A stretch of 64,000 nucleotides of DNA from Spongospora subterranea f. sp. subterranea (GCA_049724395.1 JAUGWO010000049.1:105085-169084); one strand, 5' to 3'. Counted from the stretch's first letter, positions 21,900 through 33,493 are shown. Notes: generated from the sequence alone by a model not told the origin. Translations and numbers: made by a program.

Positions 21900-23900
21900 T
21901 CATTTTATGCAGGTCATGTGCCCTTCTCTCCCCGAGGGGAGAGACGGAATTTTCTCCCCGCGAGGAGAGAAGACACCACCGGACTCAATACAACACGCAC
22001 TCTTCGTTAAGTTCCCGTTCAGAACACTCGTTTTAGGTAGTTCTGTTTTAGACTTCCTGACTTCACCCCTGGCGGCTCGGAACCCGTCTCACAACACCAG
22101 TATGGTGACGGGCCGTGATTCACGCCAAGACGTAAGAGTGTGACTCCTTGCATGGGAGACGAAGGCCGGCAGAACCCTTTTTCTAGAAAGTCATTAATAG
22201 ATCCGAATATACTTTAGAGGACCACTTTGGTTTAATTTCAAAAGCCTCACCTTCTAACTACTAATATTGCTCCCTGAGGGTAACGGCACAACACATATTC
22301 GGATCTATTAATCGGGAGCGACGATGGATGAGATCCGCCAAAGTCTGGTGGAGATGCGGGAGCATAGCCGCGACGCGATAGAGAAGCTGCAAGCAGAGCA
22401 AGACCGCATCGCGCGGGTCATGGAGCAGCTGGTAGCCCGGCTGTCGCCGTCCAGCCCGACAGCAACGATCGCAGTGAAGCGCGAGCAGGATGGCGACGGT
22501 TATGCCTCTGAGTCGCCCGAAGCGAACGCGGCGGGGCGCCAGTGTTGGTCGCAGGGCCAGGCGCAACGGGTCGAACGGCAGCGCTCCGACGAGCGGCTGT
22601 CGGCAGAACAGGGCCGGACGTTTCCAAAACTGGCAACATGCGCCGGTGACCCATGGAAATCGTCCGAGACAGACGGTGTCGTCATGTGGCTGAACATGGC
22701 GATCTCGTCCGTGCGGCGGATGGGGGCGATGGAACGGACCGGGATAGAGCTATGGCTCCGGGCCCGAATCAGCAACAAGGCGCTGGCGGAAATCATTTCG
22801 TCGGCGGAACGAATGTTGCCGACGTCGCCTTACGAGGACGTCCTGATATATGCGCGCGACCGCATCACGGGAGCGCTGGAGCAGGAAGATCGTTCACGCT
22901 GGATGGAGGCAGCGCTAGCAGTCCATCAGCGCACGGACGAACCGTTGACCGGGTTTCTGACCCGATTGGAGACCGCTCTCAACGAGCTAACGGCGAACCA
23001 ACCGGAGGAGGCATCCTCGGAGCTCCTGTACTTCATCTATCGAGGAAGTTTGTCGCAGCGAACCAGGGACGTACTGGAGAAGACTCACCTGTACAGCAAC
23101 CGGGCCCGAGATCAGACGGTGGAGGAGCGGCTGCGGTTCCTTCACAGCTGCCTCTATCAGGAAAGACTCCGGGAGCAGCTAGGCGACAAGAAACCCCCGA
23201 GGACGGTCGGGGCGACCACGATTCCGTTGGCGGACTCGACGGCCAAGCAGGCGGACTTCCGGTGCAGGACCTGTGAGACGAACGCGCACAGCTTCAGGGA
23301 TTGCGCGCGGGGGAAAGAGCGCCAACGATGCTTAAAACTACGTCACGTTTGCGTATGGACAGGGAATATGCCCGACGACGGGGCAGATGCCACACTTTCT
23401 GGATTCGGCAGGGACCTGCCCGGGCCGAGCATGTACGACTGTCAGGTTCCGAGGACAGCACCGGCATCTCAGCGAGAATACCTGGCGCGGCTGCGAAGAC
23501 GACTACGCACCGCATGGACCCTGGCCGAGCGTTCGGCGGCAGAGGCGTATCGGGCATCGACGGAACAGGCTAATCGTGACCGAGGCGATATGGCGTTGGA
23601 ATTGATCAGCTTGTCTGGGTGAATAGGACTGCGTCAGAATCTGTTCTGGAAGAGCGACAATTTAGGCGGTTCTTACCGCGATTAACGGGGCCATGGCGAG
23701 TCCTGTCTCGACATTCCAATGCTTTGGATACCTACAGGCTACGGCATCTAAATACCGGTCGGGAAGCATCGTTCAATGTGGACCAGATGGTACCTGTTCG
23801 AGGCAACCACGAAGAGACTGGCGACAATCATCGACGGAACCAAGACGAGGTTGCCGGTGTCGACGATAATAGCGTGAAGAGGAGAGGTAGAAAATAGGGC
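21900..23900 (+). mobile_element. Collapsed LTR retroelement: gag joined to integrase C-terminus, GC-rich
   Basis: A 432-codon forward frame (22324 to 23622) encodes a Gag-like protein with an N-terminal coiled coil, an α-helical capsid-like region and a zinc knuckle near residue 320. Close behind it is a sequence typical of the integrase C-terminal (GPY/F-type) region (to about 23850). Protease, reverse transcriptase, RNase H and the integrase core are absent, so this is a deletion derivative and looks broken. The GC content is much higher than in the neighbouring DNA. No second LTR is recognisable. The 5' sequence from about 21900 may be a remnant LTR or leader. Confidence 0.6.
22193..22312. 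repeat. 18 bp perfect inverted repeat before the gag frame
   Basis: ATTAATAGATCCGAATAT (22193 to 22210) is matched exactly by its reverse complement at 22295 to 22312, just upstream of the ATG at 22324. It may be a leader hairpin of the retroelement or the remnant ends of a small insertion. Confidence 0.7.
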
Positions 23901-23930
23901 GAATTTTACTCCTCATTCTTCTTCTTTAAA

Positions 23931-24122
23931 TTGCGCGGCATGTAAGGTGACGGAAGGTTGCTTACCACTGAGTAGCATGATGGATGGGGCGAACGAAATT
24001 AATATGACGGATGGAGCAAATCAGGGAGATACTGATGAAAGAACGGATAACAGGAGGAAAATAATCAGCTTAGTGACAGGATCAATGGCAAGCAACCTTC
24101 CGTCACCTTACATGCCGCGCAA
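23931..24122. repeat. 192 bp inverted repeat with perfect 33 bp arms at the LINE 5' edge
   Basis: The left arm begins TTGCGCGGCATGTAAGGTGA at 23931 and is repeated exactly, inverted, ending at 24122. The right arm reads as coding (MASNLPSPYMPRN) continuous with the downstream LINE frame, so the left arm is probably an inverted copy of LINE sequence. No target-site duplication is apparent, which argues against a MITE. Confidence 0.75.
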
Positions 24123-24436
24123 TGCCAACAACTACTCTGAAGCAATCATCATGGCTGACAACCTTCATGGAGTAATGCAATCCATTGATCAACAACTTCC
24201 TAGGTTTCGCGGATACGATAAAGAAAATATGGATTTCAAAGGAGAAAACACAGTCATATTCAAAAATTTCAAAAAGGGTACACAAACAAACACCACATAT
24301 AACCCCACTGCTCTATTAGAATATCTTTTCGTAACCTCGAAGTTATTGATCAACAGATTCACAAATTTTTTTTTTGATAAAAACATGTAACCTAACAATG
24401 GCTTAAAATTTTCCACCTGCAGGACAATTCAAGCGT

Positions 24437-24919
24437 TTGCAAAATATCGCTGAATATCAGGGACAGCTATGCAGACCAAACAAACTCGCAGCCAACGATA
24501 TTGACAGCCAAATTGTCGCGTTTAAAATCCCTGCATGGGTTATCACTACGGGACAAATAATTTCTGCTATCAAGGGGCCAATGCCAACCAAAGCCACCAA
24601 CATTGGGAAAGCAACATCCCTCATTACTTTCCAGCATAAACAGCAAGCTGAGGAAGCAATCGAACGCAAGTACATACACATCCGTGGCAAACAGTTCAAA
24701 GTAGAACGCAAGAAGATCAAAAAGAAAAATTCCTGCTCGCAATGCCTTCTACTGGAATGTCCTGCTAAGGATTATTGCGGACGGAAAAGATGTCACATTT
24801 GTGGGGAGAGAAACTCATTAGGCTGCTATTTGCCCAAACAAAGATGCACCAGACAAATGTGTCACCTGCAAGGCAGACGGACATCGTGCAAAGACATGCC
24901 CACACAAGATTACATTTGA
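24437..24919 (+). pseudogene. LINE ORF1, nucleic-acid-binding protein with zinc knuckles
   Basis: The frame has an RRM-like stretch (SLITFQHKQQAEEAIERKYI) then Cys-rich knuckles CSQCLLLECPAKDYC and CHICGE. The third knuckle is recognisable only in a neighbouring frame, so the gene has a frame change near 24820. The homologous ORF1 in the second LINE copy (61868 to 62314) keeps all three knuckles. Confidence 0.75.
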
Positions 24920-25127
24920 TTGATTGGGGAAAGGAAGTTGTAAAAATTGACGAAATAAAATTAGCTTCCACCATTATAAATGCCGATACTTCACCAAAAA
25001 TTATTGTAGATGATATTAAATAAAAATGAATCAGGCCAGGAAAACAGAAGATCGACACGGTAATTCCGGAAAGCTAAGAAGTCAAATGCCCAACGAATGC
25101 AAAGACCTGACAGTACGAACAAAGAAA

Positions 25128-25210
25128 AAAAAATGGTATGGTATGGTATAAAAAGGTTCGCGGGTCCTTATGGGTCGGGTAATCCTGTGTACTCCCTACT
25201 TCCGCCTTAA
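25128..25210 (+). repeat. Short repeat inserted in LINE, shared with 32350 to 32450
   Basis: The block starting TGGTATGGTATGGTATAAAA, then GGTTCGCGGGTCC and ending CTACTTCCGCC recurs in reverse orientation at about 32350 to 32445 next to a LINE 3' end. Its own end (CTACTTCCGCC) matches the LINE tail near 30145. It may be a small LINE-mobilised element. GGTTCGCGGGTCC resembles a tRNA B box. Confidence 0.5.
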
Positions 25211-25269
25211 AGAAAAAAGAAGACAAAAAACTGCAACGAGAAAATCGGAACGGTCTCCACCCTACTTGT

Positions 25270-25963
25270 CTCATGGAAATATACAGCAAAACAAACATAT
25301 TTGAAGACGTTCTGGGGGGACTGTGCATTGGAAGCGATACGAACAACAGGGCTCATTCCTAACACATCTGTACAACGGTTGAGAACGGACATCTGTCAAT
25401 ACGCCAGAAATCCACAGCAAGGGCGGACTATAGCACAGGCCATATTGAACTATGCAGGATCATTGCCAAATCAAGACGATCTCTCACTGGATGTATACCT
25501 CGACATAATGCAAAGAGATTGTCAATGGGCTGGACTATTTGAGCTAACAATTGCGTCATTTATGCTCAAAATCAACATCATCATAATAAGTCATTCAACA
25601 AAACCCTTTAGCACAAATATCCGAAAATGGATTGATAACTCCTTTCCAAAGCTTCGAGATACCTCGGAATGGAATACGACAATACACCTATTGCATCATA
25701 AACCGGGAAACCCATTGAACCCAATGGAACACAGCAGGCTCAACCACTATGCAACTTTATTCCCGATAAATATCGACGTCCGAAACGCAAAATTGACTGA
25801 GATGATGACAGAAACACAATGTGAACAGTACATCTCTCAATACAAAGAGAATGCCACTACTGATAACGTCACACAAAAAGCAGACGCAGCTACCGAAGAA
25901 CACAGCAATTATAACTTAAATTTAATTCACAAAAACGATGGAACAGCAAACAGTGACTTGTAA
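25270..25963 (+). pseudogene. OTU-like cysteine protease domain of the LINE
   Basis: The domain shows the OTU pattern: a catalytic-Cys box (DCALEAIR), then LRTDICQYA, AGLFELTIASFMLKINIIII, and a C-terminal His box (RLNHYATLFP). OTU proteases remove ubiquitin from proteins. The same domain with better preserved motifs (ENCALKAIR and LNHYATLFP) occurs in the second LINE at 62615 to 63196. Conservation between the copies across the whole domain shows it belongs to the LINE and is not a chance insertion. Assignment rests on motif order and spacing, without a profile search. Confidence 0.68.
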
Positions 25964-27467
25964 AGAACTCTCCTGTGGCAGCAGGTCAAAACAGGGCCTT
26001 ATACCAACAGAAACTGATAATAGAATGAAAAACCCGAACAAAATCAGACTCACACCCAATAGAAGCAACACACAACTCCTTCCATTTCGCACTGAGGATG
26101 ACAAACATGCCAGGGTCCATGAATTCAAACTGAAAAGATTTAAGCTACAACCAACAAATAAGCGAGTATTGGAAACTGAGGAGGAAGTTCAAGGCCACAA
26201 TGCCAAAAGGAGAAACCCCAATGAAAACGAGCCCAAATGCAGCCAAATGACAAATATCGCATCAATGGTCCAACCAGTTCCAGGACCCACACAACCTTGC
26301 CAGCATAGATCGATGCAATCCCGAATTACCCAGTTATTTAAACCTAATCACAAAACCCACAAAATACTTCTAGGAAACACAGCAACTAAACGTCAACTGG
26401 TAACACAACAATTACCAAAACCCATCCCGTTACGACCTGAGACTAGAAAAAAAGCAAACCGTATTACCAACTACTTCAACACAGAACAAGATACGAGACT
26501 CTTTGAGAAAAAACACACAGGACTAAACCAGATCGCCAATCACGACTATCGAATTGCACAATGGAATGCCGGCCGGCTGACAGAGATTAAGTCTTACGAA
26601 CTGGCTCGGTTCACAAACAAACACAAAATAGACGTTATATGCATATCCGAACTTGGCCACAGAAGAAGAATAGCCGGATTCCCTAATTATCACTGCAGCG
26701 ATACATTCACTCAATCAGCAATATTCTGGAGGGAGGGATTGGATATCCAAACAATTAACTGCCCCACAATCAGCAAATTTGAAAAATCGCGAATCAATAC
26801 GCAACTACTACTATTGAATAAGGAAATAATGTTGATACATACATACATACCACCAGACGTAAACAATAAGGCGAGATCCAAGTTCTGAAAAGCAATGGAA
26901 CAATTTGCAGATGAACAGAAATACAGAATATGCCAACAATAATTACAGGGGATCTGAACACAAAAGATAAACGATTTGGAAAAGATCACGAAGAGCACCA
27001 CGAATACCTTAGACTCTATTTTAATGGAATTCTCCATGATAAATGATGTCAACACACCAACCAGAGGACCAAACAATTTAGACATCACGCTTTGCAATCA
27101 AACGTTTCTCCCCTTCGTCCAAAGTTGGAAAGCCCACGCTAATTTGAGCAGTGACCATCTGCCAACAATTATCAAAACTACCATCCCAACAAGGCGGCAA
27201 AAACGCACAAACACGCTGAGAGAACACATCAAAATAATCGGTAATGAGAGAACCATGAACACGCTCATGGAGCGAATCACAAACATGACCCGCGATCAAC
27301 TGACTCTAACAAATATTCACAGGACTATAGCAGGGTCGATCCACCACAAAACTATTCGTAGCAACGCATGTCCCTTCTGGAACGAAGAACTGAAAACTCG
27401 CATACAAGCGAAGGAACCGCGCCAAAACAAAATGGCAGCAATCAATGGTGAAACAGCACCGAGCTGA
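25938..27467 (+). pseudogene. LINE APE-type endonuclease region
   Basis: A Lys/Asn-rich linker is followed by the endonuclease with IAQWNAGRL (Asn box), ICISELGHRR (catalytic Glu) and LLLNKEIMLIHTYIPPDVNN. Beyond a stop near 26886 come GDLNTKDKRFG and NNLDITLCNQ and then SSDHLPTII, the Asp-His box at about 27150. The order is that of exonuclease-endonuclease-phosphatase domains of LINEs. At least two frame changes are present. Confidence 0.8.
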
Positions 27468-27970
27468 CCGTACCGAGAAAAGGAAACGAAAATTACAGAA
27501 ACTAGACACACGTTTCAAAAACCTATTTAAAGAACACAAACACAAACACTTACTTAGGCTGGCAAAAGAAGCTAGTAAGGACAATACGGGAACAGCAACG
27601 TGGAAGATGCTGAAAACCCTGATTCCGCAAACAAACAAAAAGCATCGTATCTTCGCAACACATACCAACAATGCAATTGAAGAAGCAAATATAATCGTAG
27701 AAAATTTCAGCGTCATTTATAACCCATTCGATCTTGAGCTATCCAAAGATGAGCGAACAAAATACAATGAATTGGTCATGAACCTAAAACGACGAAAGGG
27801 CTTGTAGCCATGCACCACTCATCACAAAAAGAGAGCTGGACAGGGCAGCGACAAAGGCAAAAAGTAAAGCAGCTCTTGGAATAGACGGGATCTCTTCAAA
27901 ACTTCTAAAACAAATATGTGCAAATGACAGATTAGCAGACAGCGTCAGACAAGCGATTAACAATGACATC

Positions 27971-29143
27971 ATGGTGAAAGGGTCATTCCCAGATACCTTG
28001 AAGATGCCAAAAATAATCCCTTTACCGAAATCAAAACCCGGTGACTACCGCCCGATAGCCTTGTTGACTTCATTGGCAAAATTGGTTGAAAGTATCATTG
28101 AACATCGACTACGCCAGCAATCAGAGAAGCACATTCCGAAGAATCAGTCAGGCTGCAGACCAGCTCACAGCACCTCACATGCGTTGCTTAGACTCCTACA
28201 CAATTCAGGCATTGCTGCCGCATTAAAAAATCGAATTGCTGTGGTCCTATACGACTACATGAAAGCTTTTGACAGAGTCCAAAGGCCACTCTTGATAGAA
28301 AAATCGAATCGCATGGGAATAGAACCATATCTAACACTGTTGATCGATAGCTGGTTAACGAACCGAATGTACGAGGTGCATTTTCGAAATGTGCGATCAT
28401 CACAGATTGAGCAGAATAATGGAATTCCACAGGGATCCAGTATTAGTGTTCTACTGTGGATATTGTATATCTATGATGCACCTTTAAATATGAACAATAG
28501 CAACGTATATGTTGACGACACTACACAATGGGAACAGGGCACTTCTAAGAGAGAAATCGCTGATAACCTACAAGAAAGCAGCAGCGAACTGTATAAATGG
28601 TGCAAGGCCAACAAAATCAAATTACAATGGATGAAGACATTTCTTCTGTTTAATAGATACGAAGACTCAGACAAATTAGTGGTTGATGCAAATCACAAAA
28701 TCCATACTGCGAAAACAATAAAATACCTTGGGGCTAATCTCTTGGCAAATCCAGCTTGCAACAAATCAACAATTCTGATTGATATGACAGAACCGGCAAC
28801 CGACATTCGACGACGCTGCAAGTTAATGAGACTATTGAGGCAATTTAGATTACCTACGAAGCTGTTCCAACAAATCTGTAAAAGATTCATTGGAGGCAAA
28901 GTCAACTACTATCTATCATGGAAAGCAGGAGAGATGACGAGCACCACCTTCAGACCAATGGAAATAGCATACAATGATTATATGAGAACCTATACAGGAT
29001 CATTCATATCGACACCAATCACACTATTACACGCTATATCCAGATTCCCATTATTGAGAGACAAAATTATTAGCGCAACCACTATGACGGTTTTAGCCGC
29101 GCGCGCCAACGAATCACAACTGGGACAGGACTACACCAAATAG
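27971..29143 (+). pseudogene. LINE reverse transcriptase
   Basis: The palm and fingers motifs are in order: LPKSKPGDYRPIALLTSLAK, NQSGCRPAHSTSHALL, VVLYDYMKAFDRV (motif A), NNGIPQGSSISVLLW (motif B) and NVYVDDTTQW (motif C, YVDD). The thumb ends with SRFPLLRDKI. The frame is open for 390 codons, but upstream and downstream parts are in other frames. It belongs to the APE-type LINE clades that also carry RNase H. Confidence 0.9.
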
Positions 29144-29233
29144 ACAGGATTCGGCGATGGCTGGTCTCCACTTGGCGAAGTATGGAAAGCTCTCAGAGAG
29201 AGAGTCCCGAAAGGATACACAACCATACATGCA

Positions 29234-29870
29234 ATGGTAGATATTGCACCAAACATTCTCGAGGCTCTGTATTCAGTAAATTACCACAAATCCACGCGAA
29301 AGGAGGCAATTGAAAAGCACAAGCGCAACGAACTTCTTCCACGAGACCCAGATGTAGAAATCTGGACTGATGGCAGTTATACAAAAGGCAAAAAAAGGGG
29401 TGCTGCTGTCCTTATTCGATACACAAAAGCACCAAAGATGTAGAGGCAAATCACAATGAGGCGAAGTCGCAAATCAAACTGAGTCGCAAAATCACCTCGA
29501 GTTACGAAGCCGAGATCATTGCATTACATGCTGGTCTAGAACTGGCCCTAGATCAGAGATTCAAAAACAGAACGATCCACATTATGACAGACTCGTTATC
29601 CTGGGTAAGCCAATTCCAATTATTACCTATCAAACCTCGAAGAGTATATGCAGTTGTGGCAGACTCTGCTCGAACACTAGCGAAACTAACCTGTCGTAAT
29701 CAGATACACATTCACTACGTTCCACTAAGTCATGTCCACCACACAAGTGACACATCTGACAATGACATCTCAAAAGCGATAGGACAAGTAATGAAATTGA
29801 TCAACTAGCAAAAAATGCGGCGAATATTGGGACCAAAATAGAGCATGCACCATTTCTGGCAATCTTCAAA
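29234..29870 (+). pseudogene. LINE RNase H domain
   Basis: The motifs VEIWTDGSYTKGKKRGAAVL (first Asp), YEAEIIALHAGLELAL (Glu) and IMTDSLSWV (second Asp) are present in order, followed by NEIDQLAKNAA near 29800 with the last Asp. They lie in different frames because of small indels. The domain is followed by a zinc-finger-like C-terminus and the 3' UTR. Confidence 0.78.
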
Positions 29871-30345
29871 CTACAACTTAGGAAATACGAACGAAGTCAA
29901 TAAAAACAGTACCTGAAGGCGAACGTCAAACACAGCCACTTCCAAAACTACCCGGATAGAAATCCGTTTCGCAAACTTATCAGGTGAATCCATGCCACAC
30001 ATGCTAATTAACAGAGCGCGAACTGGACATAGCAGATGCAGACAGCTCCTCAGCAACATAGGGATGGAAAGACACAAACAAGTGCAGACACTGCCACAAC
30101 CATACCGAAACCATAGAACATCAGGTGCTACCAGGTTTTCCCTACTTCCGCCTGGCCGCTACAAGTAGCTTGGGTAGCCAATGAAGGAACCTATTAGACC
30201 AGCTGGATTCAGCAACATAACCTGTCCTACGACCATACCGAATGGGACCTGCCCCACCCGATTGAATTGCCTATGAAGAGTTTCGAGTTCACTGCAAGCA
30301 GCTCACTCGTCCACATTCATTATGGCCATGTGGTCAGACCCATAC

Positions 30346-31595
30346 GTGCACACATTGTTGTGTTGTTAGACGCATTATCAGACGTGATTGCCCAAATGCT
30401 ACCAAGTAACGTCGGATCCATGTCCCTGACGGCAGCGATTAAAGGATCCGCCAAGCGTTCGCCTGTATGAGGATACATCACTCGCACAAATGCGATGATG
30501 ACTGCTTTCATGTCCAATTGTCATAATATCTTCTGTTAGGATAATATAATGCATCGTGACCACCATGTAACCTCGTTTCGCACTAGAGGTCCACATGTCA
30601 GTTGTGAGACCGCATCTTGATCCGTTGCTAAGGTCCTCCTTCACCTTCGCGCGAACCCGGATCTTCTCCTTCTGCCATCGATCGAGGATACGGTTCTTGA
30701 TTGTGTTGCGTGATGGAACCGGATAATCTTCCGGTAAGGTCGAACAAAACTCGATGAAGTCTTGCTGCTCGACGACCTTGAATGGTTGCGAATGGTTGAC
30801 AATCCAATCGGTCAGTTTTCGATCCGCATATGTCTTGTCGCTGCCGGTAAATTGTGGTTGCAATGCTCTGTTCCTCTTGTTCGATCTGGACGGGCGATCT
30901 TTGTTGGCTGCTTCTGGGCTAAAAAATGTTTGATTTTTGTCTGGCCGTCGCTCTTGTTGTTCACGTCTGCATGTTCCTTCTGCAAATGCAGGCGAAAGTT
31001 GCTTGTGTTCTGATTGCGCCATCTTTGATCCTTGCGCTTCGCTAGGCACAACGAACAGTAGTAGGGTTTATCTAGATTGCTGTCCTTTTTAAAATTGATA
31101 AATGTGTAAGCATCGGACGTGATTTTTCTCGTGCTGCAACTAGATTTGTCCGATACTGAATGCGCAACAGCTTGCTGCTGCGTTCGATTTTCATCTTGTT
31201 CCAATAGATCATCGTCACCGGTGACTTGCACTGACTCGGAGTCGGTGATCTCGAAGGCGTCGTAGCTGCCAGACATTAAAACGCTGCGGAAGTCGGAAAT
31301 CGCAAGTCGAAGTGCTGCCGGGCTCCGCAACTCACAATCACAATTCACAAGTCACATCACTCACAAGTCGATAGTCGAAACTGAGTGGCGCCTGCGCCGC
31401 GGCCTCGCGGGTTGTATTATTGCCTTGGCCCTCCTACAAGGTAGTGATTTTGAGTGGACTCAAGTCGAATCCAGTGACTTGAACCCAACCCCTAGTCGCT
31501 ACAGTCGACTTAAACCAAACCTCTAGTCGCTATAGTCGTTAGTCGACTCAAGTCGTTTGTAGTCGATTATACTCTAGTCGTTGACATCTCTATTA
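30346..31595 (-). mobile_element. hAT transposon, N-terminal part with right terminus
   Basis: On the reverse strand (31348 to 30399) a BED zinc finger (YYCSLC then TSNFRLHLQKEH) is followed by hAT transposase sequence: PFKVVEQQDFIEF, then LTTDMWTSSAKRGYMVVTMHY and AITSDNASNN. The DDE C-terminal part and the dimerisation domain are missing, cut off at the LINE tail. The right end reads AGAGATGTCAACGACTAGAG on the reverse strand near 31590, typical of a hAT terminus. It is followed inward by many AGTCG/CGACT motifs, which look like transposase-binding subterminal repeats. Confidence 0.75.
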
Positions 31596-31596
31596 T

Positions 31597-31860
31597 CAAT
31601 TGGCCACGGGGGAAATTCCCTGTACAGAACACCGATGCCTTGAACCCAAGTCGCATCATTACAAATCAGCTGTACATTTTTCAAGAGGTTCGTTCCTCGC
31701 ATGCTCAACAACCTGCGCTCTACTTCCGTATTAGCTGGCCAACCTTATGGTGTTCCCCAAAATCCCTGCCGACGGGGTTTTCGAACTCAAGTCTCACACT
31801 GACCTCGTCCTAACCTGCCACCAACCGGGACAGACAGGAACCACGCTTTTTTTTAGCGCC
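31597..31860 (-). mobile_element. tRNA-like SINE, copy 1
   Basis: This repeat of about 260 bp is shared with 47679 to 47927 over its whole length, including AAATTCCCTGTAC and GAACCCAAGTCGCATCATTA. Read on the reverse strand it starts near GGTTCCTGTCTG and has a B-box-like GAGTTCGAAAACCCCG about 60 bases in, so it looks like a tRNA-derived SINE with a pol III promoter. Its head is also found at 32030 and 33178. Confidence 0.7.
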
Positions 31861-32029
31861 TGTGTCGATGAGCAATGAGGAGGTCATGCGAGTTCCTGAC
31901 GGCGTGATAATTTCGACAGTACGAAAGTTGTGTGGGATGTGCCTGACTGGTTGAACTTGGAGGGCTGAAAGGTGGATCGCGTTTTGTCGGGCAGGACGCG
32001 ATGGACATTTGTCAATGCTAGCTTGGTTC

Positions 32030-32346
32030 CTGTCTGTCCCTGTTGGTGGCAGGCATGTCCGGGTGAGTGTTGGACATGAGTTCGAAACCCCGTGAGTGAT
32101 GGAATTTTGGGAGACCCCCCAAGGTTGCATCCAATACGGAAAAGTAGAGTGAATGTTGAGCACGAAGGTCTGACCCCGTGGCCTCTAGTTAATGTGGGAG
32201 AGCGAGCTGCTTGCAGTAAACTCGGAAACTCTGGATAGGCAATGTAATCAGGTGGGGGCAGGTCCCATTCGGTGTGGTCGTTAGGACAGATTATGTTGCT
32301 GAATCCAGCTGGTCTAATAGGTTCCTTCATTGGATACCCAAGCTAC
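32030..32346. repeat. SINE head joined to LINE 3' end, first copy of a 316 bp direct repeat
   Basis: The left half (to about 32180) is the SINE head on the forward strand, with GGTTCCTGTCTGTCCC and the B box GAGTTCGAAACCCC. The right half is the LINE 3' end on the reverse strand. The whole unit is repeated with very few differences at 33178 to 33493. Confidence 0.85.
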
Positions 32347-33150
32347 TTGTAGCGGCCACGCGGAAGTAGGGAAAGCCTGGTAGTACACAGGCTTACTCAA
32401 CCCATAAGAACCCGCGATCCTTTGTATACCATACCATACCATTGTCAATGCTGTGCCCTGGTTGGCGACAGTAAAGGCAACAACGAATTTCTCGAATCCA
32501 TCCGGCACTCTCTCTGAGTGCTTTCCAGACTTCTCCAAGTGGTGTCCATCCATCTCTTTCTCCAGTCCATTCAGTGTATTCTCTGCTCAATAATGCCCCA
32601 TTGGCCTGAGCAGCGAGTACTGTCATTGTTGTTTCTGGGATGATTTTATCTCTCAGTAGTGGGAATCCTGATATTGCATGGTACATAGGAATTGGTGTTG
32701 ATTTGAAACATCCTGTATATGTTCTCATAAAGTCCTTTTATGCTGTCTCAATGGGTCGCAATGTCCTACTCATGTTCTTGTTGACACTGCCAACCAGGGT
32801 AGGTAATAGTTCAGTATCCCTCCTATAAATCCTCTACATATCTGTTGATATGTTCTGTATGGTAAACCTGTATTTTCTCATTTCTCGTACGAGTTTACAT
32901 CTTTTCCTGATGTCATTGGCCACATCTGTCAGTTGAATTGTGAAAGTTGAGTGGTTATTTTCGTTATTGGCGTTTAGCGTTGCTCCGAGATATTGCACTG
33001 TTTTTGTTGTTTGGATCGTTTGTCCATTTATAGATAATTTGTCTGTGAATAGAATGTTTGTTTTGACCCATTGGATTTTCATCCTGCTGTCTCCTACCAG
33101 AGGAGTAATTCTCTTCCCTCCTCTGGTAGGAATGCAATGTAAACACAAGT
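32347..33150 (-). mobile_element. 5'-truncated LINE fragment (reverse transcriptase end and tail)
   Basis: Reverse-strand frames encode the RT thumb region: KRCKLVREMRKYRF and ISGFPLLRDKIIPETTMTV, then GEVWKALRE, each matching the LINE at 28800 to 29200. The order here is scrambled by indels and by the short repeat at 32350 to 32445. It is continuous with the LINE tail in the preceding repeat. Confidence 0.75.
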
Positions 33151-33177
33151 TACATATAGATGTGATAAGCTTGGTTC

Positions 33178-33493
33178 CTGTCTGTCCCTGTTGGTGGCTG
33201 GCATGTCCGGGTGAGTGTTGGACATGAGTTCGAAACCCCGTGAGTGATGGAATTTTGGGAGACCCCCCAAGGTTGCATCCAATACGGAAAAGTAGAGTGA
33301 ATGTTGAGCACGAAGGTCTGACCACGTGGCCTCTAATGAATGTGGGAGAGCGAGCTGCTTGCAGTAAACTCGGAAACTCTGGATAGGCAATGTAATCAGG
33401 TGGGGGCAGGTCCCATTCGGTGTGGTCGTTAGGACAGATTATGTTGCTGAATCCAGCTGGTCTAATAGGTTCCTTCAGTGGATACCCAAGCTA
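33178..33493. repeat. SINE head joined to LINE 3' end, second copy
   Basis: This unit is a near-identical copy of 32030 to 32346 in the same orientation. It stops exactly at the TA where the DDE transposon begins (33494), so that transposon inserted into it. Confidence 0.88.

Larger units (their letters stand above)
24123..30345 (+). mobile_element. LINE (APE type, I/Jockey-like with RNase H) carrying an OTU protease
   Basis: This forward-strand non-LTR retrotransposon carries, in order, zinc-knuckle ORF1, an OTU-like cysteine protease, APE endonuclease, reverse transcriptase and RNase H (each listed). Several frame changes and stops separate the domains, so this copy is dead. Its 3' end was set by comparison with the reverse-strand copies at 32180 to 33150 and 33320 to 33493, which share the tail through GAATGGGACCTGCCCC and beyond. 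It abuts a hAT fragment at about 30345. The 5' end is uncertain. Confidence 0.85.

Noticed and set aside
22653-23276. Second long forward frame inside the gag region as a separate gene
   Set aside because: It is the +1 shadow of the GC-rich gag frame. Its composition follows from the high GC content and it has no motif.
23931-24122. A 192 bp MITE with 33 bp TIRs
   Set aside because: No target duplication is seen, and the right arm reads in frame into the LINE, so a LINE-related inversion is the simpler reading.
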